The notes under the pieces are model-generated. The model was not told where the DNA came from. It did not search any database and saw only the letters and a list, made by a program, of their open reading frames with translations. From Bactericera cockerelli (Eukaryota; Arthropoda; Insecta; Hemiptera; Triozidae), in contig CM044961.1 of the NCBI GenBank assembly GCA_024516035.1, forward strand, positions 4,102,378 to 4,166,377: a stretch of DNA of 64,000 nt, written 5' to 3'. Below, one piece after another: positions 57,401 through 64,000 of the stretch. The translations under genes were made by a program, and so were the position numbers. Positions within the stretch are counted from its first letter, which is position 1, and every line of letters starts with the position of its first letter.

Positions 57401-60400
57401 AGATCTGTATCCTAGCAACCAGGGGCTCTGACGGTAGTGTACATTCGTCAGTACTGCCTGCATGCATAACCTGAAAGCTATGTTGTCAGGTAATGACCAG
57501 ATCTTCTAATACACGATCTCAGAACGATTGAAATTTCATTGATTGAAGTTGGAATCACAAGCAAGAGAATATAGGCAACAACGGAAATAACAAAAGGAAG
57601 AAAGTATGATTTGTTGGGAAAAGAACTATCTCTGATGTACGGCAAAGCCAAAGTGACATTAGTACCAATAGTGTTAACATGGGAAGGTCTGTTGACAAAG
57701 TATTTCAAAAAACACACGGCATTACTGGGTATTAACAAAAGAGTTTTAAAAGGAAGTTGCTACTACAACAAGAACAATAATAAAAATAATAATATCTTAC
57801 TCTATTCCTTACCTTTTCAGTGTTCTGAAGTTCCACACCAACGCAGAATCACAGAAGTTGGAACTATTTGCCGCTGGGGACGAATTCATTTCTGTGTTTG
57901 ACATTGCCAGTGGAGACCTTCAGTACAAACTGCAAGCTCATTTCAATCGAATCACCGACATTGATTTCGATCTTGTGAACAATCGATTGGTGAGGTAAGT
58001 TGACTCTGAGATCTTCAGTACAAACTCCAAGCTCATTTTGATCGAAGTGACACAATACTTCCCATGTAGGTGGTAGGTCAAGCCGACCTCCGTGGCTCAG
58101 TGGTTAAGAGCATTGGTTACTAACCCGGAGGTTGCGGGTTCAAATCCCGGCCGGAGCGGAAATTTCTGACCGAAATTTTCCGTTTCCGGAGTGTAAAGGT
58201 AAAGTGCCCTGAAGTAATGCGAAAGCGGTTCCGGGGAACACTTACCTTTTATTTTATTTTAAAAAAAGGTGGTAGGTCAACTCAAGCCCACCGGAAGGTG
58301 ACCCCCTTACAAACAGCTGTAACCAAATTTTGTATACAATTTTTTTTGTCATCTCTGGCGATCGAACCCGGGACCTTCTGCATGGAAAGCGAGTATCTTA
58401 CCACTGAGCTTATTGTATACTCTATCTTCTCATTTGTTTTTCTCTATTTTCTCAGCTGTGGACGAGACAAAGTTCTGATCACTTGGGACCTCTCCACAAA
58501 GAAACAGATGAAAACCTTCCCAGCCTATGAGAGTCTAGAAGCCTGCGCTGTGTTTCAGTTGAATGAATCAGACGACGAAACAGAAGAAACCGGCCCTGTG
58601 AAGGGTAAAACGTATGTATTCTTATATTTACTATACATATACCATCTTAGAAGCCAAATAAAAAATGCTTAGGATGGGTCCTCTGTATACAAAAATATGA
58701 AAAATAAAACAAATGATTTATTATTATTATTATTATTCAATGTATAAAATTATTGACTATTACTAATAATAATATTAAATACTAAACAGGACAAAAAATG
58801 AGTTTACATATTATTCAAGATTGATGATAATGTCTTTGGTATTTCCTTTCATTAAATTGTATCATCTGTTCTCCTCTGGTCAGGAGCAGTCAGTGATTCA
58901 CTACTACGAAACCAGTGGGGTCAAAGACCTCTACAAGTTAGGGTTCAACCCCGGCCCCACTCAGGCTGGTTGAGGTTTAAGTTGTATTCTCTGTTCTCTT
59001 ACAGCTACGTGTTGACGGGTGGGGAGCAGTCAGTGATTCACTACTACGAAACCAGTGGGGTCAAAGACCTCTACAAGTTAGGGTTCAACCCCGGCCCCAC
59101 TCAGGCTGGTTGAGGTTTAAGTTGTATTCTCTGTTCTCTTACAGCTACGTGTTGACGGGTGGGGAGCAGTCAGTGATTCACTACTACGAAACCAGTGGGG
59201 TCAAAGACCTCTACAAGTTAGGGTTCAACCCCGGCCCCACTCAGGCTGGTTGAGGTTTAAGTTGTATTCTCTGTTCTCTTACAGCTACGTGTTGACGGGT
59301 GGGGAGCAGTCAGTGATTCACTACTACGAAACCAGTGGGGTCAAAGACCTCTACAAGTTAGGGTTCAACCCCGGCCCCACTCAGGCTGGTTGAGGTTTAA
59401 GTTGTATTCTCTGTTCTCTTACAGCTACGTGTTGACGGGTGGGGAGCAGTCAGTGATTCACTACTACGAAACCAGTGGGGTCAAAGACCTCTACAAGTTA
59501 GGGTTCAACCCCGGCCCCACTCAGGCTGGTTGAGGTTTAAGTTGTATTCTCTGTTCTCTTACAGCTACGTGTTGACGGGTGGGGAGCAGTCAGTGATTCA
59601 CTACTACGAAACCAGTGGGGTCAAAGACCTCTACAAGTTAGGGTATTTTTGATTTTCTTAACTGGGACTCTTATCTCAATAGTCATAGCGTGGATATTAA
59701 TACCAAGCGATTTTATGACTTGGTATTTGATGTAATTCGTGCGTTTGTTCCTTTGGTCAAGTCAAAAAATGACAATTTTCCAAGATGGTACTCTTCTTAC
59801 TTAAAGTCACTCATCATTCAAAAGAAACAAGCACACCGTTCTTACAAAATCCGTCGTGATTGTCAGTCTTATCTTGAATTTTCCCGTCTTCGAACTTTGT
59901 GTAAATCTGTTTCTAATGAATGCTACCAGTCATATCTTCTTTCAGTTGAGCAAAGTCTTAAGGAGAATCCACGTTTCTTTTGGAAGTTCGAAAAATCGCT
60001 CAGGTCTGACAGCTCCCTTCCAAAAAACCTTCATTACAATGGAATTTCTTCATCTTCTTCAAAATCTTCTGCAGATCTATTCTCTCGTCACTTTTCCTCG
60101 GCATTTACCAATACACCTCTTTGCTCTCCTGAAACAAATCTTGCTAACGTCTTTGAGACTATTGACACTATTGATGTATCAGACTTCAAGGTATTTAGAA
60201 AACTTCAGTCTTTAGATCCTTCCAAAGGTATGGGACCCGACGGTATCCCACCTATATTCCTTAAGATGTGCTGCCATACATTGTCTAAACCTCTATCTTT
60301 CATCTTCAGACAGTCCGTTGATCAAGGCATATTTCCAGAGGTCTGGAAGAAATCTTTCATTAGTCCTGTACCCAAGAAAGGTCTCTCCAGGCTAGATATC

Positions 60401-63400
60401 AGTAATTATCGCCCCATTACAATCTTGTCATCCATTCCAAAACTTTTTGAATCTCTTGTCCTTGATGAAATTGCTCCCTTTATCTTCAGTAGGATTATCT
60501 CGAATCAGCATGGCTTTCTTCCACATAAGTCTGTTACATCCAACCTTCTTTGCTATTCACAATTTATCTTTAACAATCTTTCTTCTCAGATTCAAGTTGA
60601 TTCTATATATTTAGACCTATCTAAGGCTTTTGATAGGGTGAACCATAGATTACTCTTGGACAAATTATCATCGTTTGGGTTCACAGGACTTCTCCATTGT
60701 TGGTTTTCTTCTTATCTTTCTCAAAGACAATGTCTTGTGCGTGTTGGTTTATCAGTTTCAGATAGTTTTGTCTCTTCTTCAGGTGTTCCCCAAGGAAGCC
60801 ATCTAGGTCCCATACTGTTTCTCTTGTTTATCAATGAAGTCAATACATGTTTGTCACATTTTGATGTTGAATTCTTGCTTTTCTGTGACGACTTCAAACT
60901 ATTTCGGAGCATAAATTCTCCAGCTGACCATGCTATTCTTCAAGATGCACTTTCCGCGCTCTGTGATTGGTTTACTTGTAACGAACTCACTGTGAATCCC
61001 TCTAAATGTAATGTGATTACTTTTTCTAGATCAGTTAATCCAAAGTTTTATACTTATACAATTGATCATTCTAATGTTACTCGTTGTTCCACTGTGAGAG
61101 ATCTTGGTGTGATCTTTGATTCTAAAATGAGTTTTGTTCCCCACATAAATATGATCACTTCTAAAGCCTCGAAAGTCCTAGGTTATGTGTTTCGAACGTC
61201 TAGAGATCTCCCAAATGTCTTGCCTCTAAAGATCCTCTTTTGTTCTCTTGTCCGAGGAATACTGGAGTTTGCGTCTCCTATCTGGAACCCATCCTACGCA
61301 TGTCATATTCAAGCTCTGGAACGTATACAGCACAGAGCTCTTAGAATTATGTCAAGAAAGATGTGTACACCTTATCTATCCTACACTGCATTGGAATCTT
61401 CTCTTACACTCTTACCTTTATCTGATCGAAGAACTCTTTTTGATATGATTACTCTTCATAAAATTATTCATGGTAATCTAAACGCTCCTAGCTTGAATGA
61501 TTATATCATTGTTAACAGACCCACTTATCCTACACGGAAATCTATTCCTTTCTATCCATCTTTTGCTCGTTCAAATTATATGCAAAGTTCGCCCTTGATC
61601 CGCATTCAGAGAACAGCAAACATTTTGTCCTCTGAAATCGACATATTCTCCACAACAGTTGATCAATTGAAAATCCATTTCCTTGGTAAACTAGAACTCT
61701 CGCCTTGAACATTCTTTTTCCCCCCTTTTTCTTCTTCTTCTTTCCATCTGGACAATTCCCCTTCCCCCTCTTCACTTTAGTTTAGAGATATAGTATTAAT
61801 TTTAATATTCTCTTATGAGCATTATTTTTTAAGCTAGTTAATAAGTTTAGTATTATTATACATTAAGCTAGATAGGCCAAATATTGTATTAGTTAGCCAT
61901 GGGTCCGCCCGTTTATTATATGTAAATAAATAAAATAAAATACGCGACCAGTGGGGTCAAGGACCTGTACAAGTTAGGGTTCTACTCCGGCCCCACTCAG
62001 GCTGGTTGAGGTTTAAGTTGTATTCTCTGTTCTCTTACAGCTACGTGTTGACGGGTGGGGAGCAGTCAGTGATTCACTACTACGAGACCAGTGGGGTCAA
62101 GGACCTCTACAAGCTGGAAGGATTCACTGCACCTATTGTCAGTATACTGAGGTATAGCATTTGTTTTTTTATATTAATTTCATTATAAAATTGTATTGAG
62201 ATATTAGAGACCTGTGTATACATATAAATAAAATAGTTATAATTGTCAAAGTATAATGATTTTAAAGAAGTCCTCACTACAGTAGAATGTATTTCGTTTC
62301 AAGGATTTTATATGAGTTTGATAGTTTCATTTTATGCATTGATATTCCATATTCCACATCTCTGTAGTTTGGAAAAGTTCAATTGTGGAGGGCAGAGTAT
62401 TTTATTTTCCCTATTTCTAGTGTTGTAATTATGATAATTTTCATATTTGGCAAAAATATTCGATTTTTTTCTTTTTTTTTTCTTTTTTTAAAGATGAGTA
62501 TTTCACAGCCTTTTTTTCGTAGCCATCAAACAGGAGCTACTGTAGACGCTTATGCTTTGTGTTGTAGCTTGCCCATCCCGTAGTATGCCTCCCCTCTGAT
62601 GACACAACACTTCCCATTTAGGTGCTGGGTCAACAACGGAAGGTATCCCTTACAAACAATTCTAACCAAATTAAGAATACAAATTTTTGTCGGCACGGGG
62701 GATCGAACGCGGGACCTTCCGCATGGGAAGCGAGTGCTTAACCACTGAGCTAATCGCCCGCTCGTTTTATAATTTTGTTTTATTAAGAGGATGCATTCAA
62801 TTGTATAAATAGATGACAGAGTCTCAAATTCTCACAGCCGATATAAAATACCAATACCATAAAATACGTTAAACAGGGAGACGACCAGTGTCTTGCTAGA
62901 GGACTATTAACAGAGAACACACTATCCAGTATCCAACCCTTACAAGCCAAGCTAGGTTGCAGTTTCCCAAGGGTTTAACGACTTATAAAGAAAAAGTCCC
63001 AAGTCCTCATGATGGTTGATCGCACATAGAAATATGTGGTTCAGGACGAGCCAACATTGAAATAAAGTTGGCTGGAGACCATCACTCACTCCTCCAGCTG
63101 TAGCCAAACTGGAAGGATTTTATATGATGACAGCGTCTCAAATTCTCAGAGCCGATCATTCATTCATCATCATTATTAGCCTGATCAATCCCCATCCGGA
63201 GAAAAGGCCTCTCCTAGTTTCTTCCATTGTATTCTATCTTGTGCAGCATGTGTCCATAGTGTTCCTTCTGTCTTCCTTATTGAGTCTTGCCATCTGGTTG
63301 CTGAGCCCATATAAAATACCATTTTCTCTCTCAGGTGCGGAGTCAAGAGTGTGTTCGCAGTGGTGACGGCGGATCACAACATCAGTCTGTACAAAGTGAA

Positions 63401-63946
63401 CTCTGAGTCGGGACTGGAGAGTCGACCCAACAAGATCCTCAAGTTCCGGAAGCAGTTTGTGGGATTTAGTGACGAGATTTTGGATATTGCTCTGTTAGGT
63501 ATGTACACTTACTTTACTTACTTAATTCTTTGTTATTAGGTTCATTTTAGAAATGATTTTTGTTTCAATAAAAGAAAACAGATTAAGGATTTATTTTGAT
63601 TAAAATCGAGAAAAATAATTATAACACATTTCATTCACAACGTAATTTTTTTTTCTCTCAGGAGACTCAGAGTCCCATCTCGCCGTGGCGTGCAACTCGC
63701 CCTACATTCAACTCTACTCACGCTCGGCCATGAGTTGCAGTCTCGTGTCGGGCCACACCGACATCGTGCTGTGTCTGTCGACCTCGCCCGCTAACAGGAA
63801 CCTGCTCGCCTCGGGTGGCAAGGACAATACGGTGCGGCTGTGGCTGTTTGATGGGCGGCGCTCGCTACAGTGTGTCGCGATGGCCGCCACGCATACGAAA
63901 AGCGTGGCGTGTGTCGCGCTCAGTCGCCTGAGTCTGAGCTTCCTGG
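54472..63946 (+). CDS. Tbl3: Tbl3 / UTP13, WD40 protein of the SSU processome: first nine exons, gene continues to the right
   Basis: TBL3 (yeast Utp13) is a tandem WD40-propeller protein of the U3 snoRNP/UTP-B complex, acting in the nucleolus in 18S pre-rRNA processing (family knowledge). Exons: 54472-54497, 55506-55557, 56275-56482, 56935-57115, 57821-57994, 58456-58611, 62041-62151, 63335-63498 and 63662-63946. All borders are GT-AG and the phases agree, giving 452 codons plus 1 nt; the human protein is about 800 residues. WD-type strands are visible: LLKLWDW, VRLWVLQ, VLITWDL and VRLWLFD. SCGRDKVLITWDL, TADHNISLY, KQFVGFSDEILD and GHTDIVL are close to the human sequence. The exon 4 donor and exon 7 acceptor are tandemly repeated, and a Jockey LINE sits in the latter array. 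Confidence 0.93.
54789..55366 (-). mobile_element. pogo/Tigger-type MITE in Tbl3 intron 1
   Basis: Inverted ends CAGTAAAACCTCCCAATAG / GGGAGGTTTTACTG flanked by TA, with repeated TCCGCTATT(A/G)GGAGG. The minus strand (55135-54929) keeps a transposase tail: PESEEETEPEGN, SVEEALVAIRNVSEFLSSNP. Confidence 0.85.
55506..55557 (+). CDS. Tbl3: Tbl3 exon 2
   Basis: Encodes FVPESEHGAFYTGGHVA between ttttcag and GTAAGT. Parallels the human N-terminal ...IEPFYKGGKAQ. Phase 2 to 0. Confidence 0.85.
55595..55680 (+). mobile_element. Element I fragment in Tbl3 intron 2
   Basis: GGTTGGATGGTAGAGATTGC, AATGATCCCACTCTTTG, TCAATAAAGAGTTTACTACT. Confidence 0.5.
55885..56145 (+). mobile_element. 5S rRNA-headed SINE (SINE3 type)
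   Basis: ACCAGATCTCATTCTGTCAC, TGAAGTTAAGCAATGTCTAG and GAATGGGTGACC follow the 5S rRNA internal promoter and 3' part. The core GGTTGGGTGAGGTTAATTTG, CAAATGGAGGGTAAAACCCC is the same as in tRNA-headed family E; the tail is CATGCAGTTGAAAGCAACAT plus A-run. Confidence 0.85.
56275..56482 (+). CDS. Tbl3: Tbl3 exon 3
   Basis: Encodes WSPDGSHLLCQCSNSIKVLS, VESGQV, DDILTFTVGSDSDSLVTAHR and SGLLKLWDW: the end of blade 1 and a full WD repeat. Acceptor tttctag, donor AGAA|GTATGT, phase 0 to 1. Confidence 0.92.
56496..56660 (-). mobile_element. SINE family A body fragment
   Basis: ATGAGTGTTTCACAGTGCTT, AACTGTAGATGCTGCTGG, CCCATTTAGGTGCTGAGTCA; head missing. Starts 14 bp after the Tbl3 exon 3 donor. 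Confidence 0.75.
56935..57115 (+). CDS. Tbl3: Tbl3 exon 4
   Basis: Encodes SWKSIHKGPVSCLTISS, CILATGGSDSSVRLWVLQHH and LKATQGVV, matching human LWKAIHTAPVATM..LLATGGCDGAVRVW. Donor GTCAG|GTAATG, phase 1 to 2. Its last part and donor recur three more times downstream. Confidence 0.94.
57116..57490 (+). repeat. Tbl3: 127-bp array of Tbl3 exon 4 end plus donor (3 further copies)
   Basis: CAG|GTAATG copies end at 57242, 57369 and 57489; the true one at 57115. Unit: CTGTATCCTAGCAACC..GGCTCTGA, TAACCTGAAAGCCACACAGG and GAGTTGTCAG plus TGTTGTGTTGTTGATCTAAA. Exon parts carry small deletions, so inclusion would break the frame. Confidence 0.92.
57821..57994 (+). CDS. Tbl3: Tbl3 exon 5
   Basis: Encodes VLKFHTNAESQKLELFAAG, DEFISVFDIASGDLQYKLQ and FNRITDIDFDLVNNRLV: one WD repeat. 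Donor GTGAG|GTAAGT, phase 2 to 2. A 36-bp copy of its middle (the LQYKLQAH region) lies 15 bp beyond the donor at 58010-58046. Confidence 0.9.
58010..58046 (+). repeat. Tbl3: Fragment copy of Tbl3 exon 5
   Basis: GATCTTCAGTACAAACTCCA, AGCTCATTTTGATCGAA matches exon 5 at 57918-57950 with three or four substitutions. No donor copied. Confidence 0.8.
58082..58255 (+). mobile_element. SINE family D copy
   Basis: GCCGACCTCCGTGGCTCAGT, GTTGCGGGTTCAAATCCCGG, GTAATGCGAAAGCGGTTCCG. Best full copy in the window. Confidence 0.88.
58268..58425 (-). mobile_element. SINE family A copy, partial
   Basis: ACAAACAGCTGTAACCAAAT, GGCGATCGAACCCGGGACCT, ACCACTGAGCTTATTG. Confidence 0.75.
58456..58611 (+). CDS. 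Tbl3: Tbl3 exon 6
   Basis: Encodes CGRDKVLITWDLSTKKQMK, TFPAYESLEACAVFQ and an acidic loop ESDDETEETG. Human has SSGRDKICIIWDLQ...VPVFESVEAAVLL. Acceptor ttctcag, donor AAAAC|GTATGT, phase 2 to 2, which fuses cleanly to exon 7 (KT-YVLTGGEQ). Confidence 0.92.
58880..59644 (+). repeat. Tbl3: 140-bp array of Tbl3 exon 7 start plus acceptor (upstream of the Jockey element)
   Basis: Acceptor junctions (first exon base) at 59005, 59145, 59285, 59425 and 59565, exactly 140 bp apart, preceded by a headless copy from 58882. Unit: CTACGTGTTGACGGGTGGGG ... TACAAGTTAGGG, TTCAACCCCGGCCCC, GGTTGAGGTTTAAG and TTCTCTTACAG. In the exon 7 frame each copy reads YVLTGGEQSVIHYY..LYKLG then TGA about 35 codons in. 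Copies are almost identical. Confidence 0.96.
59645..61941 (+). mobile_element. 5'-truncated Jockey-like LINE inserted in the exon 7 array
   Basis: Left junction is inside an array copy (AAGTTAGGG|T); the right end is an (AAAT)n tail before CGACCAGTGGGGTCAAGG. The repeat text from CGA-ACCAGTGGGG to TTAGGG lies on both sides and differs at a few sites, so it is either a ~36-bp duplication or the next array unit. Confidence 0.85.
59690..61708 (+). CDS. Jockey-like reverse transcriptase, 672 aa, endonuclease missing
   Basis: Residues 1-170 are the linker before RT (FPRWYSSYLKSLIIQKKQ). RT motifs: KGMGPDGIPPIFLK, FISPVPKKG, ISNYRPITILS, motif A IYLDLSKAFDRVNH, motif B SGVPQGSHLGPILFLLFIN, catalytic LFCDDFKLF (FCDD rather than YADD), and the C-terminal ASPIWNPSYACHIQALERIQ. 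The element has lost ORF1 and the endonuclease, as usual for 5'-truncated LINEs, yet this ORF has no stop. Assignment to Jockey rests on motif style. Unlikely to move alone. Confidence 0.88.
   Translation: MDINTKRFYDLVFDVIRAFVPLVKSKNDNFPRWYSSYLKSLIIQKKQAHRSYKIRRDCQSYLEFSRLRTLCKSVSNECYQSYLLSVEQSLKENPRFFWKFEKSLRSDSSLPKNLHYNGISSSSSKSSADLFSRHFSSAFTNTPLCSPETNLANVFETIDTIDVSDFKVFRKLQSLDPSKGMGPDGIPPIFLKMCCHTLSKPLSFIFRQSVDQGIFPEVWKKSFISPVPKKGLSRLDISNYRPITILSSIPKLFESLVLDEIAPFIFSRIISNQHGFLPHKSVTSNLLCYSQFIFNNLSSQIQVDSIYLDLSKAFDRVNHRLLLDKLSSFGFTGLLHCWFSSYLSQRQCLVRVGLSVSDSFVSSSGVPQGSHLGPILFLLFINEVNTCLSHFDVEFLLFCDDFKLFRSINSPADHAILQDALSALCDWFTCNELTVNPSKCNVITFSRSVNPKFYTYTIDHSNVTRCSTVRDLGVIFDSKMSFVPHINMITSKASKVLGYVFRTSRDLPNVLPLKILFCSLVRGILEFASPIWNPSYACHIQALERIQHRALRIMSRKMCTPYLSYTALESSLTLLPLSDRRTLFDMITLHKIIHGNLNAPSLNDYIIVNRPTYPTRKSIPFYPSFARSNYMQSSPLIRIQRTANILSSEIDIFSTTVDQLKIHFLGKLELSP
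61942..62040 (+). repeat. Tbl3: Last array unit before true Tbl3 exon 7
   Basis: CCAGTGGGGTCAAGGACCTG, TACAAGTTAGGGTTCTACTC, then TTGTATTCTCTGTTCTCTTACAG (branch/pyrimidine part) leading into the real exon at 62041. Slightly diverged from units left of the LINE. Confidence 0.88.
62041..62151 (+). CDS. Tbl3: Tbl3 exon 7
   Basis: Encodes YVLTGGEQSVIHYYETSG, VKDLYKLEGFTAPIVSIL. Acceptor ctcttacag, donor CTGAG|GTATAG, phase 2 to 2. Only this copy, the last of an array, reads on through KLEGFTAP into a usable donor; the upstream copies diverge after LYKL and meet an in-frame TGA. Confidence 0.9.
62152..62480. other. Tbl3 intron 7, first part, nothing recognised
   Basis: AT-rich, no exon or repeat identified. 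Confidence 0.5.
62488..62766 (-). mobile_element. SINE family A copy
   Basis: Tail AAAGATGAGTATTTCACAGC on the left; head CACTGAGCTAATCGCCCGCT on the right, with GGGGGATCGAACGCGGGACC. Confidence 0.88.
62866..63112 (+). mobile_element. Element H copy
   Basis: ACGTTAAACAGGGAGACGAC, CATGATGGTTGATCGCACAT, ACTCCTCCAGCTGTAGCC. Third copy in the window. Confidence 0.75.
63165..63310 (+). mobile_element. RTE-like LINE 3' fragment
   Basis: CATCATTATTAGCCTGATCA, GAGAAAAGGCCTCTCCTAGT and TTCTTCCATTGTATTCTATC resemble the abundant arthropod CATCATCATCAGCC...GGCCTCTCCCAG repeat. Ends 25 bp before Tbl3 exon 8. Confidence 0.55.
63335..63498 (+). CDS. Tbl3: Tbl3 exon 8
   Basis: Encodes CGVKSVFAVVTADHNISLYK and KILKFRKQFVGFSDEILDIA. 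Human has TATADHNLLLYEARSLRLQKQFAGYSEEVLD. Acceptor ctctcag, donor GTTAG|GTATGT, phase 2 to 1. Confidence 0.94.
63662..63946 (+). CDS. Tbl3: Tbl3 exon 9
   Basis: Encodes DSESHLAVACNSPYIQLYS, LVSGHTDIVLCLSTSPANRN, LLASGGKDNTVRLWLFDGRR and a following THTKSVACVALS: two WD repeats, one with the GH...WD-type spacing. Donor CTGG|GTGAGA near the window edge. More GC-rich than the other exons. Confidence 0.93.
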
Positions 63947-64000
63947 GTGAGATTTTTGTTTTTTTTTTTTTGTTACCAAGTACGGCAGTCCTTGGCCCTT

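Noticed and set aside
62690..62766. tRNA genes (many tRNA-like A and B boxes)
   Set aside because: Each is the head of a repeated SINE with body and tail and lacks a convincing acceptor-stem partner; none is called as a functional tRNA.

Overview
The window is nuclear DNA of an animal, most likely an arthropod and probably an insect. The evidence is GT-AG introns, an arthropod-style UNC80 N-terminus, an R1-clade and a Jockey-type LINE, Helitrons, Tc1/mariner elements and many tRNA-headed SINEs. A hemipteran is plausible but unproven. Most bases are AT-rich, TE-laden intron.

Two host genes lie head to head. On the minus strand is the 5' part of unc80, scaffold subunit of the NALCN sodium-leak channel: 17 exons (48480 down to 1996) encode about 866 residues in one continuous frame, and the rest of the gene lies left of the window. 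On the plus strand is the 5' part of Tbl3/UTP13, a WD40 protein of the U3 snoRNP/SSU processome: nine exons (54472 to 63946) encode about 452 residues, continuing to the right. The roughly 6 kb between them holds a (GT)n run at the unc80 exon 1 donor, a 0.7 kb polypyrimidine tract, a broken Tc1 element and a 5S-type SINE fragment.

Mobile elements: Helitron with decayed helicase (5703-8654) and a non-autonomous one (16861-18105); a 2.6 kb inverted-repeat transposon (13512-16091); a full-length R1-clade LINE with both ORFs open (31887-38935); a DD41D mariner-like transposon with an intact transposase (41276-43789); a Tc1 DD34E remnant (51241-52868); a 5'-truncated Jockey-like LINE (59645-61941); two pogo/Tigger-type MITEs; and at least seven SINE families, one with a 5S rRNA-derived head.

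The striking feature is that many tandem repeats here are not random intron satellites. Each contains the edge of a neighbouring exon, its splice site and the adjoining intron. About ten different unc80 exon edges and two in Tbl3 carry such arrays, with units of 20, 41, 46, 103, 127, 131, 140, 146 and 148 bp and 2 to 35 copies. They include 35 consecutive copies of the exon 4 donor region and 14 copies of the exon 17 end. Three large transposons have landed inside such arrays. I call them splice-boundary tandem arrays and regard them as the candidate undescribed system.
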